Below are positions 25,545 through 34,979 of a DNA stretch of 64,000 nucleotides, piece after piece (position 1 is the stretch's first letter; each line of letters starts with the position of its first letter). The stretch comes from Robertmurraya dakarensis. GTDB lineage: Bacteria; Bacillota; Bacilli; Bacillales; Cytobacillaceae. The stretch covers positions 482,237-546,236 of the forward strand of contig NZ_LT707409.1 of the NCBI RefSeq assembly GCF_900156875.1, written 5' to 3'. The position numbers and the translations under genes are program-made. The notes under the pieces were generated by a model. The model had not been told where the DNA came from and did not search any database. It worked only from the letters and a program-made list of their open reading frames with translations.

Positions 25545-26999
25545 ATGGCTGAATCTAAAACTCCAAGTTACGTTTTAACTTTGAGGTTAGCAACCGAAGT
25601 TCACCAAGAACACAAATTATTTAAAAGATTTGAGCTTGCTAGGAATATCTATAACGCTTGCTTAGGCGAATTGTACAAAAGGTATTTGACTTTAAAGCAA
25701 TCAAAGCGATACAAATCTGTTTGTAGGATGGAAAAAGGAAAACAAAGAAACCAAATGTTTTCGGAATTGAACAAAGAATTCGGTTTAGCCGAGTATTCAC
25801 TTCATAAGTTCGTAAAAGCTATGTAACATCAATTCAAACAAAATATAGACTCTCACACTAGTCAAAAAATAGCCACCAGGGCATATAAAGCTTTTGAAAA
25901 GTTAATGTATAAACAAGGGAAAAAGGTTAGATTTAAAAAATATGGCGAAATGGGATCTGTCGAAGGAAAAACTAATTCAACTGGAATTCGCTACAAGGAT
26001 GGCAATATTGTTTGGAACGGACTTGTTCTTCGCACAATCGTAAAAAGAAATGACGTATATGCTCATTTGGCACTGAGAGATAAAATTAAATTTGTCAGGA
26101 TAAAAAGAGAGTGGTTCAAGGACAAGCATGTGTACTATGCCCAGTTAGTATTGGAGGGTATTCCTCCTAAGAAGTATAATAACGAAGGTGTTAAAGATAC
26201 CAAACCTAATGAGAGCAAAGTTGGAGTTGATATTGGGACATCCACCGTTGCAGTTTGTTCTGAAAACGGAGTGTTTTTAACAGAATTAGCACCTAGTGTT
26301 GTCGACCTAGGCAACAGGATAACAATGATACAAAGGGTAATGGATAGAAGTAAAAAAGCAATGAATCCCTTAAAATACAAAGAGGATGGAACCGTTGATA
26401 CTACTAACAAATCGAGATGGTGTTTTTCAAAACGGTACATGAAGAAGAAAAACCAATTGAAAGAACTGCAAAGGTTAAATAAAGTAAAACGGAAGCAGGA
26501 TCACGAAATACTCTCGAATCGCATCATCTCGCTAGGCACAAATGTTATCGTTGAAACGATGAGTTTTAAGGGACTTCAGAAACGAACGAAAGAAACTACG
26601 GTAAATGAAAGAGGTAAATTCAATACAAAGAAAAGGTTTGGTAGAACTATAAGCAATCGCGCCCCTTCGATGCTCCTCTCTATTATTGACCGCAAATTAA
26701 AGTACGCTGACAAAAACTTAAAAAGGGTAAACACAATTCTAATAAGAGCTAGTCAATACAATCATATAGCTGATACCTATGAAAAGAAAAAACTTCATCA
26801 AAGGTGGAATAACTTTCATTTTTGTAAAATCCAAAGGGATTTATACTCAGCTTTTTTGCTTATGAACTGCAATGATAATTTGCAAGAAATAGATAGGGAA
26901 TTATGCGTACAAAACTTTAAATGGTTTAGGGAAAAACACGATTTAGAAGTTCAATCATTAAAAGCGAAAGAGAGAACACCCATTTCGATGGGTGTCTAA
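25545..26999 (+). pseudogene. tnpB: tnpB (RNA-guided nuclease family) with one in-frame stop
   Basis: A single frame from ATG 25545 to 26999 is broken only by TAA at 25824-25826. The joined protein of about 484 residues has the TnpB plan: N-terminal RNA-binding part (KRFELARNIYNACL), RuvC Asp in VGVDIGTSTVAV (26229), Glu in NVIVETMSFKGL, and the last Asp in IQRDLYSAFLL. The CxxC-CxxC zinc ribbon usual between the last two motifs is missing; the YNHIADTYEKKKL variant replaces it, as in a known zinc-less clade of Bacillus TnpB. The stop lies near codon 94, so no active nuclease is expected unless translation restarts at an inner codon (for example ATG 25905). Confidence 0.85.
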
Positions 27000-27190
27000 T
27001 AATGAATACGGTTTAGATACGAGCCGAAGCAATCGCAAATAGAAACGATGGTTTCTTTGGTTGTAGAAGTCTAATTGAACACATATGAGTTCCTTTATGC
27101 TGTAACTCGAAAAGTTAATAATTTTTCGGGTGAGAATATTGGAGAAGTGTGTAAGTAAATTAGAACCCCACTACTTCATATGTGGGAGTA
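26950..27190 (+). ncRNA. Candidate omega-RNA (reRNA) at the tnpB 3' end
   Basis: In active IS200/IS605 elements the guide RNA covers the tnpB 3' end and the right end, and its 3' tail copies flanking DNA. Here the stretch after the stop keeps several hairpins, including ACACCCATTTCG / ATGGGTGT at the stop codon, CGAAAA / TTTTTCG near 27110-27130, and the right-end CCCAC / GTGGG stem. The ends are inferred; a guide would begin near 27190. Confidence 0.45.
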
Positions 27191-27245
27191 TCAGATCTGC
27201 TAATCTACTAGTAGGCAAGTTAACGACTACTAGGAGGTTCAAGAG

Positions 27246-27839
27246 ATGAAAAAATTAAAAAAGCTAATAGTAGCCGCTGGACTAATGTTATCAATTTCAG
27301 CATTTACCTTAACAAATCAAACAGAGGCAGCAACCACTCACAAAATTCAATATGGGGAGACATACTGGAAAATTGCGAAAGGATTCGGTATTCCGATTAC
27401 TAGCCTCATGAATACAAACAATAGTAAGCCACTTATTGCTGGGCACTATATGACTCTGCCAAACTCTCCTATTTCAGCAGCAGAGAAGGAATTACTAGCA
27501 CGTTTAGTTCGTGCAGAGGCTGTAGGTGAGCCATATGCTGGGAAGGTGGCTGTTGCGGTGGTTGTGCTTAACCGTGTGAAAAGTGATCAGTTCCCGAATT
27601 CAGTAAGTGAAGTTATCTATCAAATTTCAAATGGATATTATGCATTTACCCCTGTAGCAAACGGTCAAATTAACCAGCCAGCTGACGTTCAATCGAAAAG
27701 AGCCGTCAATGAAGCAATTGCTTTAATGGGTAAGGGAAATGGTTCTCTATTTTTCTATAATCCTGCAACTGCAACAAGTAATTGGGTTGCATCACGTGAA
27801 GTAACACTGAGAATTGGAAATCATGTATTTGCTAAATAA
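27246..27839 (+). CDS. Secreted LysM + SleB-type cell wall hydrolase
   Basis: A 197-residue exported protein. Residues 1-28 are a signal peptide ending QTEA-A. Residues 33-75 form one LysM module (HKIQYGETYWKIAKGFGIPI), and 80-197 the Hydrolase_2 (SleB/CwlJ) domain with ELLARLVRAEAVGEPYAGKVAVA (catalytic Glu) and FTPVANGQINQPA. SleB-type enzymes are lytic transglycosylases of spore cortex. Start ATG follows AGGAGGTTCAAGAG. A strong terminator follows at 27845. Confidence 0.92.
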   Translation: MKKLKKLIVAAGLMLSISAFTLTNQTEAATTHKIQYGETYWKIAKGFGIPITSLMNTNNSKPLIAGHYMTLPNSPISAAEKELLARLVRAEAVGEPYAGKVAVAVVVLNRVKSDQFPNSVSEVIYQISNGYYAFTPVANGQINQPADVQSKRAVNEAIALMGKGNGSLFFYNPATATSNWVASREVTLRIGNHVFAK

Positions 27840-27844
27840 TTTAT

Positions 27845-27882
27845 AAAGACACCAATCTTCAAAATTGATTGGTGTCTTTAGT
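27845..27882 (+). terminator. Rho-independent terminator
   Basis: Perfect 13-bp stem AAAGACACCAATC / GATTGGTGTCTTT, nine-base loop, then AGTTT. Confidence 0.85.
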
Positions 27883-27885
27883 TTA

Positions 27886-27938
27886 GGTGCCTGTCCCTCA
27901 ACGTAGTAAAGCATTACTGCAGCGGGGAACAGGCACTA
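27886..27938 (+). repeat. REP-like palindrome, complete solitary copy
   Basis: The clearest copy: GGTGCCTGTCCCTCA, CGTAGTAAAGCATTACTGC, AGCGGGGAACAGGCACTA. The outer arms pair and the AAAGCATTACT centre holds a small stem. No 52-bp array follows here. Confidence 0.85.
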
Positions 27939-28011
27939 CCTTACATATTTGGTGCTAACAGATCACTTCCAAACATATTCTTAAAAAAACAAGAATAGGG
28001 AGTGTACCTCG

Positions 28012-29421
28012 TTGAGAAAAATACAGGTTACTTTACGTCCTGTTGTTAGTCAGATAAATTTACCTACTGTTGTGAAAACAGCTATACTTCCAGGTGACTC
28101 AACTGAAAGTATATTTATTGCAACCCAGGTTGGAGAGATCTTTTACATAAGAAATGGAAGTCTTCGGTCCTTTTTAGATATTCGCCCGCGAATCCTAAAG
28201 CTAGGTGCTAATGGCGGATATGATGAACGGGGGTTATTAGGCTTAGCGTTTCATCCTGAATTTTATTATAATTGTTTGTTTTATCTTCATTATTCAGCAG
28301 CGGGTACACAAGGTCCCGGTGCTCTTCCTGATTCTTTTACCCCTGACCCATGTGATCCCAGTACATTAAACCTCAGGTGGAAAAATAGGGAAACTCAATA
28401 TGATCATATCGATACAGTGGAAGAATGGATACTGCAACATAATGGGCAGCCTCAAAAACGCCGGACATTGCTTAACTTAAGACGACCATTTTCAAATCAC
28501 AATGGTGTCAATAGCTTAACTTTCTCACCTGAAACTAGAAAACTTGTTTTAACAAACGGAGACGGGGGATCAGGGTATGATCCATTTAATTTAAGTCAAG
28601 ACAATATGGAAATCGCCGGTAAAATTATTGAAATGGATGTAGATAAGAATACATTTATCAATAATCCACCCGCAGCTACGCGTTTTGATGAGCTTCCCGT
28701 ACCCATTCAGGAAACGCTTACGGTGATGGCCAAAGGGGTTCGCAATATCCCAGGTATTTCATTTCAGCGATTTTATAATCAGTATATGAAATATGTAGGA
28801 AATGTCGGACAGGATTTGGAAGAGGCCATCTATTCATTCGTACAGTATAAACCAATTCCGGTAACTCAATTTACTCAAGCTTCTTTAGGAAAAACCGAAC
28901 CGTTTATTAACCTTGGATGGCGCGCATGGGAAGGAGCTTTTCCAACTTCTATAGTAAGGAGCTGCTCTGGTAATCAGTCATTGGATGAGAAAACTATTGC
29001 TTTTTATAATGAAGCGATAAAAACATCAGCGAGTCGACTTCAGCCTTTAACAACTTATTTCCATAAAGATCCCCGACCCGATAAGTTTGGAGGAACTGCC
29101 CTTACTGGAGTGCAAGCCTATATGGGGTATGAGATCCCTGCTTTAACAGGAAGCGTTGTGTTTACCGATCTCGCCCGGCGTGAAGCCTCTCAATCCCCGG
29201 CCAGAGGGGTACTTGCTTACACCAGGGTAAGAGCAGATGGGAAACAGAATGATTTTAGCGTGATTAATACCAATTATAACTTTGGATCCCAATCAGCCTA
29301 TTATGTTAGTCTGGGCGCGAATCTAGATCAAACTAGATTATATCTAGGGGTTTATGGCTCCACGAAAGTGACTGATCTTAACCAAGGAACTGTATTTGAG
29401 ATTATCCCATCATTCACTTAG
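28012..29421 (+). CDS. PQQ-dependent sugar dehydrogenase-like (GSDH) protein
   Basis: A 469-residue beta-propeller of the glucose/sorbosone dehydrogenase family. Seen motifs: IFIATQVGEIFYI, DERGLLGLAFHPEFYYN, the catalytic-type His in FSNHNGVNSLTFSP, NGDGGSGYDP, VMAKGVRNIPGISF and LGWRAWEGAFPTS. The family oxidises aldoses with PQQ; many Bacillus members have unknown substrates. No signal peptide is seen, unlike most relatives, which may mean cytoplasmic or spore location. TTG start with AGGGAGTG upstream. Its 3' end overlaps the convergent gene by eight bases. Confidence 0.82.
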   Translation: MRKIQVTLRPVVSQINLPTVVKTAILPGDSTESIFIATQVGEIFYIRNGSLRSFLDIRPRILKLGANGGYDERGLLGLAFHPEFYYNCLFYLHYSAAGTQGPGALPDSFTPDPCDPSTLNLRWKNRETQYDHIDTVEEWILQHNGQPQKRRTLLNLRRPFSNHNGVNSLTFSPETRKLVLTNGDGGSGYDPFNLSQDNMEIAGKIIEMDVDKNTFINNPPAATRFDELPVPIQETLTVMAKGVRNIPGISFQRFYNQYMKYVGNVGQDLEEAIYSFVQYKPIPVTQFTQASLGKTEPFINLGWRAWEGAFPTSIVRSCSGNQSLDEKTIAFYNEAIKTSASRLQPLTTYFHKDPRPDKFGGTALTGVQAYMGYEIPALTGSVVFTDLARREASQSPARGVLAYTRVRADGKQNDFSVINTNYNFGSQSAYYVSLGANLDQTRLYLGVYGSTKVTDLNQGTVFEIIPSFT

Positions 29422-29977
29422 TAAAAATGGACTTTATTCTTTTAAAGAAAAATAAGGCCGTCTCTACCCAAATCAGGCAATAAAAGAATGCAAATAAAAA
29501 GATACATCCTGTTATAAGAAATGAAAAGAAATCAGTGCCGACTGGCCCCAGAACGGGAAAGCGGAAAACATATAGCAGGGTCATAATTCCTATTGTTAAG
29601 AGAATGCTGCCTGTAGAAATAATACTGATTCTCTTTTTGAAAAAAGAAAACCCTGCACCGATCCCAATCCCAAGTAACCCTGTTGTAAAAGGAAATACCA
29701 TGAGTTCACTTGGCTGCAGGATCAATAGTAACAGATAGGTAAGGAAATATGACATTACTCCAATCGGAAAGGAAAGCATAGCAGAAATCATAATGGGCAG
29801 TGTAGAAAAGGGGCTGATGAGGTATCCGATTCCTGGTAAAATGCCGCCTGCCGCCTGAAGTACAGCAGCCATGCATGCAAGAAAAGTTCCAAAAATCAGC
29901 CTTGTTGATTGTTCCTGCTTACGATAGTTTAATTGCGCAATTATAACTTCGTCTGAAATTGATTTAAAGAAATACAT
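29414..29977 (-). CDS. Polytopic membrane protein of unknown function
   Basis: A 187-residue protein with five to six hydrophobic helices after a charged N-terminus. The stretches AAGGILPGIGYLISPFSTLPIMI and SFPIGVMSYFLTYLLLLIL, with short Gly/Pro-rich loops, recall ECF-transporter S components, but no family is certain. ATG at 29977 has GAGGTGG upstream on the minus strand. Array 3 lies just upstream of it. Confidence 0.65.
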   Translation of the reverse strand: MYFFKSISDEVIIAQLNYRKQEQSTRLIFGTFLACMAAVLQAAGGILPGIGYLISPFSTLPIMISAMLSFPIGVMSYFLTYLLLLILQPSELMVFPFTTGLLGIGIGAGFSFFKKRISIISTGSILLTIGIMTLLYVFRFPVLGPVGTDFFSFLITGCIFLFAFFYCLIWVETALFFFKRIKSIFTK

Positions 29978-30084
29978 CGGTCCACCTCATTTAAAGCGGT
30001 TATTAACTACAATATATTAAGCTATTAATTGAGGTGGAACTCCGAATAAAACAACATCCAACAAAGCAAATATTGATTTTCGGG

Positions 30085-30926
30085 GAATTTAGGCCTGTCC
30101 AAAGGAAATGAAAACCGAAAAATGATCATTGAGTGGCGGAACAGGTCATCATGATTGGGATGAAGCCCCAGACAAGGTGCAGAATAGAAGAAAGCGGTCT
30201 TCATAAAGGAGATGAGAACCGTTCCAGGGTCAGTGGCAGCAGAACCGGTCTTCATAAAGGAGATGAGAACCGTTCCATCATCAGCGGAAGCAAGAACCGG
30301 TCTTCATAAGGGAGATGAGAACCGTTCCAGTATCATTGGAAGAAAGAAGCGGTCTTCATAAAGGAGATGAGAACCGAATCAGGATCAGTGGTGGAAGGAA
30401 CCGGTCTTCATAAGGGAGATGAGAACCGTTCCCAGGGTCAGAGGAAGCAAGAACCGGTCTTCATAAAGGAGATGAAAACCGATCCAGGGTCAGTGGAAGC
30501 AAGAACCGGTCTTCATAAAGGAGATGAGAACCGAACCAGGATCAGTGGAAGCAAGAACCGGTCTTCATAAAGGAGATGAGAACCGATCCAGCGTCAGTGG
30601 AAGAAAGAGACGGTCTTCATAAAGGAGATGAGAACCGTTCCAGGATCAGCGGAAGCAAGAACCGGTCTTCATAAAGGAGATGAAAACCGATCCAGGGTCA
30701 GTGGAAGCAAGAACCGGTCTTCATAAAGGAGATGAGAACCGTTCCAGGATCAGCGGAAGCAAGAACCGGTCTTCATAAAGGAAATGAAAACCGATCCAGG
30801 ATCAGTGGAAGCAAGAACCGGTCTTCATAAGGGAGATGAAAACCGAATCAGGATCAGTGGGAGAGGAAAGCGGTCTTCATAAAAGAAATTAGAACCAATC
30901 CAGGGTAAGTGCCCTGTCCCCCGAAA
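30085..30926 (+). repeat. 52-bp tandem repeat array 3 (14 clear, 2 worn units)
   Basis: Units from about 30190 to 30903 at a 52-bp step with the sub-family core ACCGGTCTTCATAAAGG / ATGAGAACCG and linker TTCCAGGATCAGCGGAAGCA. Two degenerate units precede (30100, 30150) together with REP arms GGCCTGTCC and CGGAACAGG, and the arm AGTGCCCTGTCCCCC closes the array at 30908. Both neighbours are minus-strand genes, yet the array keeps the + orientation. Confidence 0.95.
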
Positions 30927-30978
30927 CAATCAAACTAAACTACACTAGGACCGGCAATTTTTATTAAATACTTAATGA

Positions 30979-32574
30979 TCAATTTTCCATAACCACTTCG
31001 ATTAAGATAATTCCATCTAATGTTCGCAAATTTTCATTTAGAACTGATTCAAACTCATCCAGGGTTCTAGCCTGCGCACTTTTAATGCCAAAACTCGCAG
31101 CTAGTTGCACAAAGTCGGGATTCTGGTAGGAAACCCCATAATTTTCTCCGAACATCTTATTCATTTGCTGGACTTCAAGTTTTAACTTGGAATCATTCAG
31201 AACGATGATCATAAAGGAAAGACCTAGCCGTTTGGCGGTCTCTATTTCTGCAAAATTCATTAAGGCGCCGCCGTCGCCGGTAATACAAATGACAGGGTCA
31301 TCGGGACAAGCCAATTTTGCTCCGATGGATCCAGGAATGGCGATGCCCATCGGGGCCAATCCGTTTGAAATGATGAGCCGGTTTGGTTTTTTGGGCTGAT
31401 ACGTACGAGCAATCGAAACTTTATGGGCACCCACATCCGAAATGACAATCGCATTCTCTGAGGTACTATCTTCAATACAATGAAGGATATCTTCAATCGT
31501 AATTGGACTGTTTATCGGTTTGGATTGACGAGTGTTTATTTGATAAGCCTTCCTTATTTTTTCCTTGGGATTTCCAAAAGGAATCCATGCTTTAGCAGAG
31601 AGATCCATTTGATTAAAAGATTGGAGCGTCTTCTTGATGTTCCCAACGCATTCTACTTCGGTTGGATAGTACTCATTGACTTCTGCAGGTAAGGAATCAA
31701 TATGTAAAATAGGAATTTTCTTTTCGTTCCAGCTTTTCGGGAGCTTTTCTACAAAGTCGAAACCTATTGTTATGATTAAATCTGCTTCTTGGATACAAGG
31801 CAACACTTCATCATTTTCATTAAAGCCAAAAGTAAAATAATTAGAAGGGTGGTCCTTCTCTAAAATCCCTTTGGCCATAAAACTATGAGCAGCAGGTACT
31901 TGCAGGGCATTGATAAAAGTTTTAAGCTCCAGGACGGCATCTTGCCTCACTACACCATTTCCAACTAATATAAAGGGTTTCGTACTATTTTGTAAAAGAG
32001 TATGGGCAGCTTTTATGATCTCCTCAGCAGGGACAGTCTCAGGTAATGGCTTAGTTGGTAAGGGATTGGCGGGAATTTGTTGTGTTAAAAAGTTCTCCGG
32101 CAGTACAATTGCAACAGAACCTGGTTTTTCCATTTTAACCGTTCTGAATGCTTTTCGAATAATAGTAGGCACTGCCAGCGATTCCAACAATTGGGTGCTC
32201 CACTTTGTGGCTGGTTCGAATATTTTAACAATGTCTAAGTATTGGTGTGATTCCGGATGGTTCCGTTCCACACCTGCTTGGCCGATTAGCGCAACCACCG
32301 GTGAATGATCGAGCTCGGCACTTGCAATACCAGTCAACAGATTTGTAGCTCCAGGGCCTAACGTAGATAAGCAAACACCCACTTTCTTTGACAACCTCCC
32401 GTACACATCCGCCATAAAAGCAGCCCCTTGTTCGTGCCTTACGTTGACAAATTGAACTTGTTTTGATTTTGATAACGAATCAGCGAGATCAAGCACTTCC
32501 TGTCCAACAATCCCAAAAACATACTCAACACCTTCCATTTCTAAACATTTGACGATAAGATCGGATACTTTCAT
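30979..32574 (-). CDS. Acetolactate synthase large subunit-type TPP enzyme
   Basis: A 531-residue thiamine-diphosphate enzyme that resembles catabolic acetolactate synthase (AlsS): the catalytic Glu48 in VRHEQGAAFMAD, the STLGPGATNLLTGI loop, ESHQYLDIVKIFEPATKWS, and the ThDP motif GDGGALMNFAEIE ending NDS. It would join two pyruvates to acetolactate for acetoin production. No regulatory (IlvN) subunit and no alsD lie nearby, so an assignment to another ThDP decarboxylase cannot be excluded. It is slightly shorter than AlsS (about 570). The ATG follows GGAGGACAT on the minus strand. Confidence 0.85.
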   Translation of the reverse strand: MKVSDLIVKCLEMEGVEYVFGIVGQEVLDLADSLSKSKQVQFVNVRHEQGAAFMADVYGRLSKKVGVCLSTLGPGATNLLTGIASAELDHSPVVALIGQAGVERNHPESHQYLDIVKIFEPATKWSTQLLESLAVPTIIRKAFRTVKMEKPGSVAIVLPENFLTQQIPANPLPTKPLPETVPAEEIIKAAHTLLQNSTKPFILVGNGVVRQDAVLELKTFINALQVPAAHSFMAKGILEKDHPSNYFTFGFNENDEVLPCIQEADLIITIGFDFVEKLPKSWNEKKIPILHIDSLPAEVNEYYPTEVECVGNIKKTLQSFNQMDLSAKAWIPFGNPKEKIRKAYQINTRQSKPINSPITIEDILHCIEDSTSENAIVISDVGAHKVSIARTYQPKKPNRLIISNGLAPMGIAIPGSIGAKLACPDDPVICITGDGGALMNFAEIETAKRLGLSFMIIVLNDSKLKLEVQQMNKMFGENYGVSYQNPDFVQLAASFGIKSAQARTLDEFESVLNENLRTLDGIILIEVVMEN

Positions 32575-32954
32575 ATGTCCTCCTTGGGAAACTGTTTATA
32601 TCGAAAAAATAGTTAAAAATCTGATTCAATTGAAGTATTTCAATCATTTGCAAAGACCCAGTAAACTCTTTATTAGTTTAAAGTATTATGAGGGAGTTAT
32701 TCTTTTTTCTGTGCGGTTTTATTAGGTACTCTTTGCATCCTTTCAGCTCAACTTAACACGAAAATACCTCCGAATATGGTTATCTCTTTGCTTTATATTC
32801 AGTAAACGGATTTTATATTTACCTCTAAATATAAATACATTTAGAAACCAGATTGTTAAATAATAAATAACAACAATAAGAGATCAGGATTTCATGACTC
32901 AAACAAATGAATATGATAAGAAATTTGTACAAATACAGAAAGGGCTAATGCAGA
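32575..32954. other. Divergent intergenic region with a dispersed repeat
   Basis: No gene is seen. At 32672-32735 lies ATTAGTTTAAAGTATTA then GAGGGAGTTATT and GCGGTTTTATTAGG, closely matching 58261-58312 at the end of array 6. This is a third kind of dispersed repeat in the window. Confidence 0.45.
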
Positions 32955-33401
32955 ATGTACACTTTAGAACAATTCCTATCCCGTTACGGGAATACATTCG
33001 AATCCTATTTCGAGCATTTGGTTGGTGCAACAGTTGAAAATATTAGCGACCCATATATAGATAGAGGTTATGTTGCTGGAGATGTTGAAATGGACGAAGG
33101 AACAAAGCTGCCTACTCATTTTCGTATGGCAAACCCGACCGAAGTAGCCATGGAACAGGAAATACCGGCCGATGATGATCTGTCGTTCGATGATCTTTAT
33201 TATGGAAGTATTATCGATCAATCGGTTCAACGTATTGAACCAAAGGCTGATCATGAAAGGCACGAAGCGTATCTTTATTTTTACGTTACAAAAAATATGT
33301 ATTTTGAAGTCCCGATTGGATTCAATGGAAAAACCGGTGAGCTTTATGGTTTTGCTAAGGAATTACTTAATGATGAGTGGAATAAATACGCTATTCAATG
33401 A
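32955..33401 (+). CDS. Small acidic protein of unknown function
   Basis: A 148-residue soluble, acidic protein (MYTLEQFLSRYGNTFESYFEHL ... EWNKYAIQ). No motif I recognise. ATG follows a weak AAAGGGC. A REP-like palindrome lies 17 bases after its stop. Probably a real gene given even codon use and length. Confidence 0.55.
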   Translation: MYTLEQFLSRYGNTFESYFEHLVGATVENISDPYIDRGYVAGDVEMDEGTKLPTHFRMANPTEVAMEQEIPADDDLSFDDLYYGSIIDQSVQRIEPKADHERHEAYLYFYVTKNMYFEVPIGFNGKTGELYGFAKELLNDEWNKYAIQ

Positions 33402-33417
33402 TCATAAATTTAGGTAA

Positions 33418-33472
33418 AGGTTTCCCTCAGTGTAGAAAAGCATTGCTGTAGTGGGGGTGGGGGACAAGCAAT
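33418..33472 (+). repeat. REP-like palindrome, worn solitary copy
   Basis: Left arm AGGTTTCCCTCA, middle GTGTAGAAAAGCATTGCTG, right arm GGGGGTGGGGGACAAGC. Same orientation as all others. Confidence 0.65.
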
Positions 33473-33505
33473 AGGTTTGAATTGAGTAAAGAAAGGGTGA
33501 TTTCA

Positions 33506-33883
33506 ATGAATGAATCTCCAAAAGAGAAGGCAGTGTCGTTTTTGCAGCAAGTTGCCTCAGGTGAAGTACGAGAAGCATATGGGAGGTACATTGGTTCGGA
33601 TTTCCGTCATCATAATCCATTTTTCCGTGGTGATGCTGAATCTCTTATGCTCGCAATGGAAGAGAGTTCCGCTCAGAATCCTCACAAAATCTTTGAAGTA
33701 AAACGTGTTATAGAAGATGGTGAAATCGTTGCGGTGCACTCCTATGTAAAGCAGAATCCGGAAGATATAGGGGGAGCTGTGGTCCATATCTTCCGATTTC
33801 ATAACGGGCTAATCGCCGAAATGTGGGATGTGGGCCAGCCTATACCAGAAGATTCTCCAAATGAATGGTGTGTTTTGATGTAG
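33506..33883 (+). CDS. SnoaL-like / NTF2-fold protein
   Basis: A 125-residue cone-fold protein: KAVSFLQQVASGEVREAYGRYIGSDFRHHNPFF, then VHSYVKQNPEDIGGAVVHIFRF, NGLIAEMWDVGQPIPEDSPNE. The pair of His/Asn (HHNPFF) and the WDVxQP end match SnoaL-like polyketide-cyclase relatives in Bacillus. Function unknown. ATG 33506 preceded by AAAGGGTGAT; an in-frame TTG at 33482 has no site. Confidence 0.82.
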   Translation: MNESPKEKAVSFLQQVASGEVREAYGRYIGSDFRHHNPFFRGDAESLMLAMEESSAQNPHKIFEVKRVIEDGEIVAVHSYVKQNPEDIGGAVVHIFRFHNGLIAEMWDVGQPIPEDSPNEWCVLM

Positions 33884-33902
33884 CATGGTGTATTCATAAG
33901 CT

Positions 33903-33940
33903 GAGCATTACCTAAGTATAAGAAATGCTCTTTTCTATTT
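33903..33940 (+). terminator. Rho-independent terminator
   Basis: Stem GAGCATT / AATGCTC with a loop of 14, then TTTTCTATTT. Confidence 0.75.
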
Positions 33941-34088
33941 GCAGTGTGAATTAAAGATTGGGTTTCATAAAGATTTAGTAAAGCTTATCTGAAAAATAGG
34001 GTTAGACGACAAAATTAGAAAAAAACATTTTTTTGTCGATCATATTATGGAACATATTATCAAGGTTATGATATATTATTAATAACAG

Positions 34089-34103
34089 TTAACAATATGT
34101 TAA
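34089..34103. promoter_or_regulatory. NrtR-type operator copy 1
   Basis: TTAACA-ATA-TGTTAA, a 15-bp palindrome 33 bases before the NUDIX regulator gene. The same palindrome with another centre recurs at 34937 before pnuC, which marks it as the operator of this NAD operon, probably bound by the regulator encoded at 34136. Confidence 0.75.
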
Positions 34104-34135
34104 TCATCAATTGAACTGGATGAGGTGATCAATAG

Positions 34136-34918
34136 ATGAGTGAGACTCTGTTAGGTTATGATGCTAGTAAATATCGGACTCCTGATGGATATACGAGTGA
34201 TATTGCTGTTTTTACGATTATATCAACGGAAGTCGGTCCTTATAAGCCGCCAGAAAAAGAGTTGAAAATTATGTTGATTAAGCGGGCTGAGAAAACCAAA
34301 GAAGGGGAGCTCAATATAGAAAGAGGAAAATGGGCTTTGCCTGGTGGGTTTATTAAGCCGGAGGAAACGGCTTATGATGCAGCTGTTCGTGAATTAAGAG
34401 AAGAGACGGGGATAGATGGATTAAAGATTAAGCACTTTGGCGTGTATGACAAACTTGGTCGTGATCAGCGGGGCTGGATCCTTTCGAATGCCCATTATGC
34501 AATAGTTCCTGAGAATAAGCTGGTAAAAAGAAAGGCAGCAGATGACGCAGAGGAGGTAGCGTTATTCTCGATGGATGAAGTGTTTCAGCTTGAACTGGCA
34601 TTTGATCACAAGAAAATTATCGAAGACGCATTATGGTTCATCAAAAAAGATATGTCATTAACAACGCTGGCGAAAAACTTCTTACCAAAGGAATTTGTGC
34701 TATCTGAGCTCCAAGGAGTATTGCTAACTGTCATGGATGACCCTTGGTTAAAGCTAGATTCACAATTTTTCAGAAAAGCACCTACGCTTCCATTTATTGA
34801 AAAAGTAGTAAAGGATGGAGAGCCTCAAAAAACCAATCGCTGGTCGAAAAACAAAGCGCAGCTGTACCGGTTTAATGATTTTGATCCGTATGTATCGATC
34901 TATAATGCCAAATATTAA
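34136..34918 (+). CDS. nrtR: NrtR-like NUDIX regulator of NAD metabolism
   Basis: A 260-residue protein with an N-terminal NUDIX domain and a C-terminal winged helix, the NrtR plan. The NUDIX box is complete (G71 ... E77 ... REL-EE-GI, ending at residue 93), so hydrolase activity may be kept, whereas many NrtR repressors have lost it. The wing region FVLSELQGVLLTVMDD and KNKAQLYRFND match NrtR. NrtR repressors sense ADP-ribose and control NAD salvage genes. pnuC and nadR follow, and palindromes precede both this gene and pnuC. ATG with GAGGTGATC upstream. Confidence 0.85.
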   Translation: MSETLLGYDASKYRTPDGYTSDIAVFTIISTEVGPYKPPEKELKIMLIKRAEKTKEGELNIERGKWALPGGFIKPEETAYDAAVRELREETGIDGLKIKHFGVYDKLGRDQRGWILSNAHYAIVPENKLVKRKAADDAEEVALFSMDEVFQLELAFDHKKIIEDALWFIKKDMSLTTLAKNFLPKEFVLSELQGVLLTVMDDPWLKLDSQFFRKAPTLPFIEKVVKDGEPQKTNRWSKNKAQLYRFNDFDPYVSIYNAKY

Positions 34919-34936
34919 TTTTTTTCTTTATAATAA

Positions 34937-34951
34937 TTAACAATTTGTTAA
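34937..34951. promoter_or_regulatory. NrtR-type operator copy 2
   Basis: TTAACA-ATT-TGTTAA, identical in both half-sites to the copy at 34089. It lies in the 61-base gap between nrtR and pnuC, so pnuC-nadR may have its own regulated promoter. Confidence 0.75.
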
Positions 34952-34979
34952 TTAATAATTAAAATCGGGAGTGGGAAAA

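Larger units (their letters stand above)
25399..27190 (+). mobile_element. IS200/IS605-type element carrying only tnpB (IS1341-like)
   Basis: The likely left end is just after TTAC at 25395-25398. It contains a subterminal hairpin (TCGAACAA at 25444-25451 and TTGTTCGA at 25474-25481, with TATGT / ACATA nested inside), a tnpB pseudogene, and the right-end hairpin CCCCAC / GTGGGAG at about 27165-27186. No Y1 transposase tnpA is present, so movement would need a helper in trans. The exact right junction is not resolved because the paralogous flank does not resume. Confidence 0.7.
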
